Shown piece by piece: positions 8,158 to 15,031 of a stretch of DNA of 20,187 nucleotides. Source of the stretch: an uncultured Collinsella sp. (GTDB taxonomy: Bacteria; Actinomycetota; Coriobacteriia; Coriobacteriales; Coriobacteriaceae); NCBI GenBank assembly GCA_958446785.1, contig CAUCXP010000010.1:1-20187 (forward strand), in the 5' to 3' direction. Numbering within the stretch: the first letter of the stretch is position 1; each line of letters starts with the position of its first letter. The notes under the pieces were generated by a model. It worked only from the letters and a program-made list of their open reading frames with translations, did no database searches and was not told the origin of the DNA. The position numbers and the translations under genes are program-made.

Positions 8158-8441
8158 TGGGCAAGACGTATACGGCCGCTAATGGTCAGGTTGTAACGGA
8201 TGAAATGATTGACGCGTGGTGTGAGTCGTACGAGCGCGGAGAGTTTCCGGGTGGCGAACACACCGTTGGTGGGATCGTACATGGACGGCCCCCACTCTCA
8301 GGTGAGGGGACGGCAACGCTGTCGGTCAAGATTCCTCTGGGAATGAAGGAGGCCATTCGTCGACGGGCGGCTGCCGAGGGGATGACGCCAAGTGAGTTTG
8401 CCCGTGCGGCTCTGAGCGAAAAACTTCTTGCTGCCGGCTGA
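8154..8441 (+). CDS. Probable RHH-type antitoxin
   Basis: A 95-residue protein. The C-terminal 45 residues (ATLSVKIPLGMKEAIRRRAA then GMTPSEFARAALSEKL) have the strand-helix-helix pattern of a ribbon-helix-helix DNA-binding domain; the N-terminal half is acidic and likely wraps the toxin. Two adjacent ATGs exist at 8154 and 8157; AAAGGGG is three or six bases upstream respectively, so the second may be the one used. It overlaps the toxin gene by one to four bases. The N-terminal location of the non-RHH half is unusual for classical RelB/ParD but is seen with BrnA-like partners. It should repress the pair, possibly at 7851-7865. Confidence 0.68.
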   Translation: MMGKTYTAANGQVVTDEMIDAWCESYERGEFPGGEHTVGGIVHGRPPLSGEGTATLSVKIPLGMKEAIRRRAAAEGMTPSEFARAALSEKLLAAG

Positions 8442-8504
8442 TGCCTCTGACGTGCCGATTTAAAGAACCGAGGCTGTGCTCAAAAACTTTTTTAAAATTC
8501 TCGG

Positions 8505-8532
8505 TTGACCGGAACGCGTCCTTGGTTATACT
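8505..8532 (+). promoter_or_regulatory. tRNA-Phe promoter
   Basis: TTGACC at 8505-8510 and TATACT at 8527-8532 with a 16-base spacer, so transcription should start near 8539, about 25 bases before the tRNA. The gap 8442-8504 before it holds no gene; AACCGAG (8466-8472) and CTCGGTT (8500-8506) form a 7-bp inverted repeat around an AT-rich stretch that touches the -35. Confidence 0.8.
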
Positions 8533-8564
8533 AATCAAGCCTTGAAACAAGGCACACCTCAAAT

Positions 8565-8639
<75 letters not shown>

Positions 8640-8650
8640 TTGAATTGACT

Positions 8651-8680
8651 AGGACCTCTGCAAAGGGGTCCTTTTCTTTT
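8651..8680 (+). terminator. Rho-independent terminator after tRNA-Phe
   Basis: Stem AGGACCTC/GGGGTCCT (8 bp, one T-G pair) with loop TGCAAA, followed by TTCTTTT. It lies 12 bases after the tRNA and is part of the direct repeat. Confidence 0.85.
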
Positions 8681-8836
8681 ATGCAGCCCCCACATGGAAT
8701 CGAACCCCGTGAGGGCGCGGAGCTGAGTAAACGCGTAAGCGTTTGCCAGCGCAGCTCGCAAGGCGCGTAAGCGCCGCAGCGGTCCGTCCGCGCAGCGCGC
8801 GGACGCGATTCCCTTCCCCGCCACCTTGAATTGACT

Positions 8837-8866
8837 AGGACCTCTGCAAAGGGGTCCTTTTCTTTT
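8837..8866 (+). terminator. Second copy of the tRNA-Phe terminator
   Basis: Identical to 8651-8680. It ends the repeat unit and would stop any read-through from the first terminator. Confidence 0.75.
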
Positions 8867-8879
8867 ATGTAGGGTTCTG

Positions 8880-8927
8880 CGGAAACTGCGTCCCAGAATA
8901 AGGGCTCAGAACGGGACACACTTTCCG
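8880..8927. repeat. REP-like imperfect palindrome
   Basis: GGAAACTGCGTCCC (8881-8894) and GGGACACACTTTCC (8913-8926) pair over 14 bp with two mismatches, extended by C8880-G8927, around an 18-base loop. It sits alone in the gene-free stretch 8870-9119 between the tRNA-Phe repeat unit and the GH5-like gene. The shape fits a repetitive extragenic palindrome; its copy number cannot be judged from one window. Nothing gene-like is seen in the rest of this stretch. Confidence 0.5.
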
Positions 8928-9017
8928 GTGCCTGCCTCCGGCGCGCGTACACACCTCGTCGCACCATTCCGAGCCCGCCCGCCCCAGACATTCCTCCCAC
9001 TTTCGCGTCACTTTACA

Positions 9018-9054
9018 GACCGTTCGGTCGCCTGTCCGCACACGCGGGTATACT
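9018..9054 (+). promoter_or_regulatory. Possible operator and -10 of the GH5-like gene
   Basis: The palindrome GACCG-TT-CGGTC (9018-9029), flanked by ACAG and CTGT, lies upstream of a -10-like TATACT at 9049-9054. The spacing puts the palindrome at the -35 position, where no good -35 is seen. The half-site resembles the short palindromes bound by TetR-family regulators, but no regulator gene lies beside it. Confidence 0.4.
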
Positions 9055-9082
9055 CAAAACAATACTTATCCTATGCAATACG

Positions 9083-9101
9083 ATGCGGGTTCGACCTGCA
9101 T
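9083..9101 (+). promoter_or_regulatory. Leader hairpin before the GH5-like gene
   Basis: ATGCGGGT (9083-9090) and ACCTGCAT (9094-9101) form an 8-bp stem (one G-T pair) with a TCG loop. It would sit in the 5' leader just before the GAAGGGGG ribosome site (9107-9114) and could affect mRNA stability or initiation. Confidence 0.4.
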
Positions 9102-9119
9102 GATCCGAAGGGGGCAGTG

Positions 9120-10181
9120 ATGGAGAGGATACTCGGCGTTAATCTCTCTGGCTGGTTTATTCCCGAGCCTTGGGTGACCCCGTCGCTGTACGCGGCGACC
9201 GGTGCATCCAACGCGGCTGAGCTACAGGAGGCCATGGGTACCGCCGCCTATAACGAGCGCATGCGCCGCCATTACGAGACGTTTGTGAGCGAGGACGATT
9301 TTCGCCGCATGGCGCAGATCGGTCTCAATGCCGTGCGTCTGCCGGTGCCCTGGTATGCCTTTGGCTCACAGGAGTCCGATGCCTCCTACATATCGGTTGT
9401 CGATTACATCGACCGCGCAATTGAGTGGGCTGCCAAGTACGACATCCGCGTGCTGCTCGATCTGGCAACCGTGCCCGGTGGCCAGGGCGATTCCAACGAT
9501 TCGCCCACCACGCCGGAGGCTGTTGCCGAGTGGCATTCGTCCACCAACGGCCGTCATGTCGCACTCGACGTGCTCGAGCGCTTGGCCGATCGCTATGGCG
9601 AGGCCGAGAGCCTGCTGGGCATTGAGCTGCTGGACACGCCGCAGATGAGCGTTCGCAAGAGCCTCTTCACCATGACGGATGGCATTCCTGCTCACTACCT
9701 GCGCAATTTCTATCGCGATGCCTACGAGCTCGTCCGTTCGTATATGCCCGAGGATAAGATCGTCGTCTTCTCGTCGTCGGGGCATCCCAGCGAGTGGAAG
9801 CATTTTATGCGCGGCGCTAAGTACAAGAACGTCTACATGGATCTTCACCTGTACCATTACCGCGACGAGTATGCGCTCGACATCACGAGCCCTCGCGGGC
9901 TGACGACGGCGATTTCGCGTAACAAGCGCGAGCTTAAAGAAGCGATTTCGACTGGGTTCCCCGTGCTGGTGGGCGAATGGTCGGGCGCGGCGATCTTTGC
10001 CAACTCGTCGGTTACGCCCGAGGGCCGCAATGCCTACGAGCGCGTGTTTATCGCCAACCAGCTGGCTTCGTTTGCGCCGGCTGCCGGTTGGTTCTTCCAA
10101 ACGTGGAAGACCGAGAAGCGCATTGCAGCATGGGACGCCCGCGCGGCGCTCGGTACGCTCGAGCGCGGCATGATTGAATAG
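9120..10181 (+). CDS. GH5-like (exo-beta-1,3-glucanase-type) protein lacking the acid/base Glu
   Basis: A 353-residue cytoplasmic protein with the fold signature of glycoside hydrolase family 5: GVNLSGWFIPEPWVTPSL at the N-terminus, GLNAVRLPVPWYAF, LLDLATVPGGQ, MDLHLYHY and VGEWSGA. These match exo-1,3-beta-glucanase relatives. The nucleophile is present (E286 in GEWS). The acid/base region that normally reads LLNEP is LLDTP, with D172 and T173, so the catalytic Glu is missing. No signal peptide is seen. GAAGGGGG precedes the ATG; the open frame runs further upstream but without a start of this quality. It ends six bases before rsmI. It may act on an unusual substrate, use another residue, or be a binding protein. 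Confidence 0.82.
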   Translation: MERILGVNLSGWFIPEPWVTPSLYAATGASNAAELQEAMGTAAYNERMRRHYETFVSEDDFRRMAQIGLNAVRLPVPWYAFGSQESDASYISVVDYIDRAIEWAAKYDIRVLLDLATVPGGQGDSNDSPTTPEAVAEWHSSTNGRHVALDVLERLADRYGEAESLLGIELLDTPQMSVRKSLFTMTDGIPAHYLRNFYRDAYELVRSYMPEDKIVVFSSSGHPSEWKHFMRGAKYKNVYMDLHLYHYRDEYALDITSPRGLTTAISRNKRELKEAISTGFPVLVGEWSGAAIFANSSVTPEGRNAYERVFIANQLASFAPAAGWFFQTWKTEKRIAAWDARAALGTLERGMIE

Positions 10182-10187
10182 GTTGAT

Positions 10188-11066
10188 ATGACGCAAAACA
10201 GCGCCCATACGGGCAAACTCTATGTGGTCGGCACGCCCATCGGCAACCTGGGCGACCTGTCCCCGCGCGTTGGTGAGGCCTTTGCCGCTGCCGATGTCAT
10301 CTGCTGCGAAGACACGCGTGTGACGTCAAAGCTACTGATGCACCTGGGCATTTCCAAGCCGCTTGTCCGTTGCGACGAGAATGTGATCGCCAGCCGCGCC
10401 GCCGGCCTGGTCGACCGTCTGCTGGCGGGGGAGACCCTCGCTTTTGCCTCGGACGCCGGCATGCCGAGCGTGTCCGATCCCGGCCAGGCGCTGGTCGAGG
10501 CGGCGCGTGAGGCCGATGTGCCCGTCGAAGTTATTCCCGGGCCCTCTGCTTGCGTCACGGCGCTTGTTTCGTCCGGCATTCCCTGCGAGCATTTTTTCTT
10601 CGAGGGCTTTTTGGGCCGAAAGCACGGCGACCGTGTGCGCCGTTTGCAGCGCCTTGCCGTGGTGCCCGGCGCACTCATCTTCTACGAGTCTCCACATCGC
10701 ATCGTGGCGACGCTCGAGGCCGTGGCGGAGGTCTTTCCCCAGCGTGAGGTTGCCGTCTGCCGCGAACTCACCAAGCTGCACGAGGAGGTCTTGCGCGGGC
10801 ACGCTGACCAGCTTGCCGAGGAGCTGCGTGCTCGCGGCGAGGTAAAGGGCGAGATTGCGCTGGTCATCGCGCCACCGAGCGAGGATGAGGAGGCCGGTAT
10901 CGTGCCGGTCGGCGCCACGGCAGCGGATCCCGACGAGGCCCTGCGCGAGGATATCCGCGCCGCGCTCGAGGAGGGGGAGCCCGCGTCTGCGGTGGCCAAG
11001 CGCCTGTCTCAGAAGTATTCGCGCCGCAAGCGCGATGTCTATGCCATGGTGCTCGATATGCAATAG
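10188..11066 (+). CDS. rsmI: 16S rRNA 2'-O-methyltransferase RsmI
   Basis: A 292-residue tetrapyrrole-methylase-fold enzyme that methylates the ribose of C1402 in 16S rRNA with SAM, in the cytoplasm. Visible family motifs: LYVVGTPIGNLGDLSPR at the N-terminus, ICCEDTR, the SAM-loop FASDAGMPSVSDPG, VIPGPSA, FFFEGFLGRK, FYESPHRI and CRELTKLHEE. The length fits RsmI of about 275-295 residues. A C-terminal helical tail (EGEPASAVAKRLSQKYSRRKRDVYAM) is typical. The start is six bases after the GH5-like gene with only a weak AGG ribosome site, so it may depend on translation of that gene. Confidence 0.96.
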   Translation: MTQNSAHTGKLYVVGTPIGNLGDLSPRVGEAFAAADVICCEDTRVTSKLLMHLGISKPLVRCDENVIASRAAGLVDRLLAGETLAFASDAGMPSVSDPGQALVEAAREADVPVEVIPGPSACVTALVSSGIPCEHFFFEGFLGRKHGDRVRRLQRLAVVPGALIFYESPHRIVATLEAVAEVFPQREVAVCRELTKLHEEVLRGHADQLAEELRARGEVKGEIALVIAPPSEDEEAGIVPVGATAADPDEALREDIRAALEEGEPASAVAKRLSQKYSRRKRDVYAMVLDMQ

Positions 11067-11135
11067 ATGGAGGATATCCAGCCCTTGCGCTAGAATCATC
11101 CTCTGTATGCAACGTTTTTCTGGAGGACAAACCCC

Positions 11136-12737
11136 ATGGATCAAAGCAAGCCTTCGTTCTTTATCACGACGCCCATCTACTACGTCAACGCCGATCCGCA
11201 CCTGGGCACGGCTTATTCCACCATCATCGCCGACGTTCAGGCTCGCTATCGCCGTTCCGCCGGCTATAACGTCAAGTTCCTGACCGGCATGGACGAGCAC
11301 GGCGAGAAGGTCGCCGAGGCCGCAGCCAAGCATGGCATGACGCCGCAGGAGTGGACCGATAGCCAGGCCCCGCACTTCAAGGAGCTTTGGAGCAAGCTCG
11401 AGATTTCCAACGACGACTTCATCCGCACCACCGAGCCGCGCCAGCATCATGCCGTGCAGTACCTGTGGGAGCGCATGAAGGAGTCCGGTTACCTGTATAA
11501 GGGCAGCTACGACGGTTGGTATTGCGTGCCTGACGAGACCTACTTCACTGATACGCAGGTCCAGAAGGGCGACGAGGAGTACGGCAGCGTCGGCCAGCAT
11601 CTATGCCCCGACTGCCACCGTCCGCTTGAGCGCGTCCAGGATGAGTCCTACTTCTTTAAGCTTTCCGCCTTCCAGGACAAGCTTCTCAAGCTCTATGACG
11701 AGCACCCCGACTTTGTCGAGCCTGCGTTCCGCATGAACGAGGTTCGCAGCTTTGTCGAGGGCGGCCTCAACGACCTTTCCGTGAGTCGCACGAGCTTTGA
11801 CTGGGGCATCCAGGTTCCGTTTGACGAGGGCCATGTGACCTATGTATGGTTTGACGCGCTGCTCAACTATATGACGGCCGTCGGCTACGGTGTCGACACC
11901 GACGAGGCGCGTGCCGAGCTGGCCTATCGCTGGCCCGCGCAGTTCCACATCGTGGGTAAGGACATCATCCGCTTCCACTGCGTCATTTGGCCCGCCATGC
12001 TCATGGCCATCGGCGAGGCCCTGCCCGAGCACGTCTTTGCCCACGGCTTCCTGACCGTGCGCAATGCCGAGACCGGCAAGGCCGAGAAGATGTCCAAGAG
12101 CCGCGGTAACGCCATCGCTCCGCAGGACGTTATCGACATGCTGGGCGTCGAGGGCTATCGCTACTACTTTATGACCGATGTCGTTCCCGGTACCGACGGC
12201 GCCATCAGCTTCGATCGCATGGAGCAGGTCTACAACGCCGACCTGGCCAACAGCTGGGGCAACCTTATCTCGCGTTCGCTCAACATGAGCGGCAAGTACT
12301 TTGACGGTTGCGCGCCCGCCAAGCCCGCATCGTTCGATGCGTTCGACAACCCGCTGGCAAAGATCGCCGATGGCCTGGTCGACCGCTACATGGCCAAGAT
12401 GGACGTGCTCGATTACGGCGGAGCCAAGGACGAGGTTATGGAGCTCATCCACGCCGCCAACCACTACATCGAGGACTCCGAGCCTTGGGCGCTTGCCAAG
12501 GATGAGGCTAAGGCTGACGAGCTGGCATTTGTGATCTACAACCTGCTCGAGGCCATCCGCATTGCCGCTCACCTGCTGATGCCGCTCATGCCTCAGACCT
12601 CTGCCGAAGCCCTGCGCCGCCTGTCCTGCGAGGACGAGGCCGCGAGCGACGACCTCAAGGGCATTTGTGCCTGGGGCCAGCTTGCCGGCGGCCAGCCCGT
12701 TGAGAAGGGCGATCCGCTGTTCCCGCGTCTGGGCTAA
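11136..12737 (+). CDS. metG: Methionyl-tRNA synthetase
   Basis: A 533-residue class I aminoacyl-tRNA synthetase that charges tRNA-Met. The HIGH-type motif is HLGTAYS near residues 22-28, and KMSKS lies at 318-322 (EKMSKSRGN). A single Cys pair, C157-P-D-C160, is all that is visible of the zinc-binding insert. An anticodon-binding helical domain follows from about residue 390. It lacks the C-terminal tRNA-binding domain of the longer form, matching the shorter bacterial MetRS. GGAGG lies ten bases before the ATG. The 69-base gap after rsmI carries a -10-like TAGAAT at 11091-11096 but no clear -35, and no T-box motif was found. Confidence 0.96.
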   Translation: MDQSKPSFFITTPIYYVNADPHLGTAYSTIIADVQARYRRSAGYNVKFLTGMDEHGEKVAEAAAKHGMTPQEWTDSQAPHFKELWSKLEISNDDFIRTTEPRQHHAVQYLWERMKESGYLYKGSYDGWYCVPDETYFTDTQVQKGDEEYGSVGQHLCPDCHRPLERVQDESYFFKLSAFQDKLLKLYDEHPDFVEPAFRMNEVRSFVEGGLNDLSVSRTSFDWGIQVPFDEGHVTYVWFDALLNYMTAVGYGVDTDEARAELAYRWPAQFHIVGKDIIRFHCVIWPAMLMAIGEALPEHVFAHGFLTVRNAETGKAEKMSKSRGNAIAPQDVIDMLGVEGYRYYFMTDVVPGTDGAISFDRMEQVYNADLANSWGNLISRSLNMSGKYFDGCAPAKPASFDAFDNPLAKIADGLVDRYMAKMDVLDYGGAKDEVMELIHAANHYIEDSEPWALAKDEAKADELAFVIYNLLEAIRIAAHLLMPLMPQTSAEALRRLSCEDEAASDDLKGICAWGQLAGGQPVEKGDPLFPRLG

Positions 12738-12776
12738 GACGCCGCGCGCCATATCGGCAATTTGCTGTTTAGATGT

Positions 12777-12808
12777 AAGGGCATGGCCGCAACGGTCCAT
12801 GCCCTTTT
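12777..12808 (+). terminator. Terminator after metG
   Basis: AAGGGCATGG/CCATGCCCTT, a perfect 10-bp stem with a ten-base loop that can pair further (CCG/CGG), followed by TTTTG. It ends 29 bases before the RsmA ribosome site. Confidence 0.85.
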
Positions 12809-12844
12809 GTTTCAAGACGCCGCCATCATGCTAAGGAGGCAACT

Positions 12845-13705
12845 ATGACAACTTCGCCTTTGGCAAACCCCACGGCAACAAGGGAGCTGCTGGAGGAGTT
12901 TGGCCTTGCGACCAAGCATCGCCTGGGCCAGAACTTCCTGATCGACAACCATGTAATTGAGCGCATTTGCGAGCTTTCCGAGCTCACGGGCGATGAGCGC
13001 GTGCTCGAGGTTGGCCCGGGCGTTGGTACGCTCACGCTCGCGCTGCTGCAGGAGGCGGCGTGCGTCACGTCGATCGAGGCCGATCCCGAACTCGAACCGG
13101 TGCTCGATGCCCATGCCGCCGACTATGCCAACTTCCGCTTTATCATGGGCGACGCGCTCAAGGTGACGACGGGGCAGATTGAGCAGGCTGCAGGCGGTGA
13201 GCCGACGGTATTTGTCGCGAACCTGCCCTATAACGTGGCGGCGACGATCATCCTGCAGTTCTTCCAGACGATGCCCGCGCTCAAGCGTGCCGTGGTCATG
13301 GTTCAAAAGGAGGTTGCCGATCGCATTGCCGCAACGCCGGGCAACAAGACCTATGGCGGCTATACAGCAAAGCTCGGCCTGTATGCGCAGGTGACGGGGC
13401 GCTTTGAGGTGCCGCCGCGCTGCTTTATGCCGGCGCCGCATGTGGATTCTGCCGTAGTGCGCATCGATCGCGTTGACGGCGTGGTACCCGAGGGCATCGA
13501 CCGCGAGTTTGTGGCCCGTGTGATCGATGCCGCGTTTGCTCAGCGCCGCAAGACGATCCGCAACTCCATGAGCGCCAATGGCTTTGCCAAGGACGCGCTC
13601 GACGCCGCCTTTGAGGCCTGCGGTATCGCACCTACCACGCGCGCCGAGACGCTCGACGTCGCCGCCTTTACCCGCTTGGCTCAGGAGCTTTCCCATGACG
13701 CCTAA
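12845..13705 (+). CDS. rsmA: 16S rRNA dimethyladenosine transferase RsmA (KsgA)
   Basis: A 286-residue enzyme that dimethylates A1518 and A1519 of 16S rRNA near the end of small-subunit assembly. Motifs seen: LGQNFLID (start of the conserved N-terminal region), the SAM-binding VLEVGPGVGTLT, EADPEL, N126-L-P-Y129 (the adenine N6 methyltransferase motif) and RKTIRNSM near the C-terminal domain. A strong AAGGAGG lies seven bases before the ATG. The end overlaps the TatD-family gene by 11 bases, so the two are coupled; a shared rsmA/tatD neighbourhood is common in bacteria. Length is normal. Confidence 0.96.
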   Translation: MTTSPLANPTATRELLEEFGLATKHRLGQNFLIDNHVIERICELSELTGDERVLEVGPGVGTLTLALLQEAACVTSIEADPELEPVLDAHAADYANFRFIMGDALKVTTGQIEQAAGGEPTVFVANLPYNVAATIILQFFQTMPALKRAVVMVQKEVADRIAATPGNKTYGGYTAKLGLYAQVTGRFEVPPRCFMPAPHVDSAVVRIDRVDGVVPEGIDREFVARVIDAAFAQRRKTIRNSMSANGFAKDALDAAFEACGIAPTTRAETLDVAAFTRLAQELSHDA

Positions 13706-14612
13706 TGTCGAACGCGTGACGTTTACCAAAAAGAAGAAAACGGTGGCCTGCCCGGTGCCGCTGGCGCCGCTTGCCGATACGCATGCGCACTTGCTTTCAT
13801 TTTGGAGCAAGGAAGTGCCCGAGACGCTCGAGCGTGCCAAGGAAGCGGGCATTGACTTGTTGGTGACGGTCTTCGACCCCATTGCCGATAAGCGCAGCGT
13901 GGCGGACTATAGCGACTGGCTGACGCGCGAGATCCTGCCGATGCGGAATATTCCGCAGGTCAAGTATCTCGCCGGTGTGCATCCGTATGGCGCGCCCGAC
14001 TACACCGATAACATCCATGCCCAGATTGTGACTGCGCTCGATGATCCCCTATGCGCCGGTATCGGCGAGATCGGTCTGGACTACCACATGGATTACGACG
14101 ACGACATCGCGCCGGCGCCCCACAGTGTGCAGATTGATTGCATGGCGCGTCAGCTCGAAGTTGCCGTGCGCCGCAATGTGCCGGTGGAGCTGCACCTGCG
14201 GCACGAGGACTCGGATGGGGAGCGCACCTCGCATATGGATGCGTACAACGTGCTGCGCGAGGTGGGTGTGCCTCAGGCCGGTTGCGTGCTGCACTGCTTT
14301 GGCGAGGACCGCGCCACGATGGAGCGCTTTGTGGAGCTGGGCTGCTATATCGCCTATGGTGGTGCGGCCACCTTTAAGCGCAACGACGACGTGCGCGAGG
14401 CATTTGCGGCGACCCCGCTCGACCGCATTTTGTTCGAGACGGATTGCCCGTATATGGCTCCGGAGCCCATCCGCGGTCTTGAATGCGAGCCCGCAATGAT
14501 CTCCATTACGGCAAACGCGCTGGTTAACGACCGTGTCGATCGCACTGGTGAGGACGCCGAAACAATCGCGCAAGCCGCTTGGGAAAATGCCTGCAAACTT
14601 TTTCAAAAATAG
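13695..14612 (+). CDS. TatD-family metal-dependent hydrolase
   Basis: A 305-residue amidohydrolase-fold protein, probably a DNase-type TatD enzyme acting in the cytoplasm. Metal-binding and active-site motifs are in order: D28-T-H-A-H32, GVHPYGA, GIGEIGLDYH, VELHLRHED, VLHCFGED, CYIAYGG and LFETDCPYMAPEP. The ATG at 13695 gives an 11-base overlap with rsmA and has AGGAG eight bases upstream; a longer open frame upstream is shadow coding of rsmA. It is about 40 residues longer than many TatD proteins because of the N-terminal Lys-rich lead and the loop DYDDDIAPAPHS. The substrate in this organism is unknown. Confidence 0.9.
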   Translation: MTPNVERVTFTKKKKTVACPVPLAPLADTHAHLLSFWSKEVPETLERAKEAGIDLLVTVFDPIADKRSVADYSDWLTREILPMRNIPQVKYLAGVHPYGAPDYTDNIHAQIVTALDDPLCAGIGEIGLDYHMDYDDDIAPAPHSVQIDCMARQLEVAVRRNVPVELHLRHEDSDGERTSHMDAYNVLREVGVPQAGCVLHCFGEDRATMERFVELGCYIAYGGAATFKRNDDVREAFAATPLDRILFETDCPYMAPEPIRGLECEPAMISITANALVNDRVDRTGEDAETIAQAAWENACKLFQK

Positions 14613-14615
14613 TTC

Positions 14616-14644
14616 TTGCGTTCGCGATGGCGCTCCGTTATTCT
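14616..14644 (+). promoter_or_regulatory. tRNA-Leu promoter
   Basis: TTGCGT at 14616-14621 and TATTCT at 14639-14644, 17 bases apart, placing the start of transcription near 14651 just before the tRNA. Confidence 0.6.
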
Positions 14645-14655
14645 AATTCCTGCAC

Positions 14656-14742
14656 GCGGGCGTGGCGGAATTGGCAGACGCGTACGGTTCAGGTCCGTAT
14701 GGGGGCAACCCCATGAAGGTTCAAGTCCTTTCGCCCGCACCA
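14656..14742 (+). tRNA. tRNA-Leu (anticodon CAG)
   Basis: A class II tRNA with a perfectly paired acceptor stem GCGGGCG/CGCCCGC, anticodon stem TACGG/CCGTA around TTCAGGT (CAG), a long variable arm (ATGGGGGCAACCCCAT) and a T-arm GAAGG-TTCAAGT-CCTTT. CCA is encoded at 14740-14742. Confidence 0.96.
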
Positions 14743-14750
14743 TTGATTGA

Positions 14751-14779
14751 AAGAGCTCCCAGCAATGGGGGCTTTTTTG
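14751..14779 (+). terminator. Terminator after tRNA-Leu (proximal copy)
   Basis: AGCTCCCA/TGGGGGCT, 8 bp with one T-G pair and a GCAA loop, then TTTTT. It is a weakened version of the distal copy. Confidence 0.75.
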
Positions 14780-14938
14780 TTATGTGCCCATCGCAGGGAC
14801 TTGAACCTGTGAAGGAGCGAGCGTCAAGAAAACGCGGAGCGTTTTTAGCGAGCTGGCGAGTCCGCCGGCAGGCGGGCGAAGCCGGTGCGGATCCGCGAAG
14901 CGGATACGCGGACGTCCTTTCGCCCGCACCATTGATTG

Positions 14939-14968
14939 AAAGAGCTCCCAGCAATGGGAGCTCTTTTT
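14939..14968 (+). terminator. Terminator of the tRNA-Leu repeat unit (distal copy)
   Basis: AAAGAGCTCCCA/TGGGAGCTCTTT, a perfect 12-bp stem with a GCAA loop and a short T tail, stronger than the proximal copy. Confidence 0.8.
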
Positions 14969-15031
14969 GTTATGCACGATCTCCTTGGACGGGTATCCTA
15001 GTACCAACGTGTGCCTATCAGAGGAGAGACC

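Larger units (their letters stand above)
14725..14973 (+). repeat. tRNA-Leu-associated repeat unit (direct repeats plus hairpin core)
   Basis: The segment from T-loop position 59 through the terminator recurs 189 bases downstream: 45 bases are identical (14725-14769 and 14914-14958), and the rest to TTATG is near-identical with one indel. Between the copies, 14797-14808 is an exact 12-base inverted copy of this tRNA's T-arm (14717-14728). A core follows with AAAACGC/GCGTTTT (14829-14845) and a GGATCCGCG...CGCGGAC pairing that runs into the second copy. Blocks of 24 bases (14826-14849) and 35 bases (14863-14897) are identical to the core after the second tRNA-Arg. No protein gene is supported between 14743 and 15031. 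Confidence 0.9.

Noticed and set aside
8696..8708. Inverted T-arm read as part of a minus-strand tRNA gene
   Set aside because: Only the T-arm is present; no acceptor, anticodon or D-arm follows on the minus strand.
14725..14973. Direct repeats considered as a CRISPR array
   Set aside because: Only two copies per locus, each copy being a tRNA end plus terminator, and the intervening sequence is shared between loci; no cas genes.
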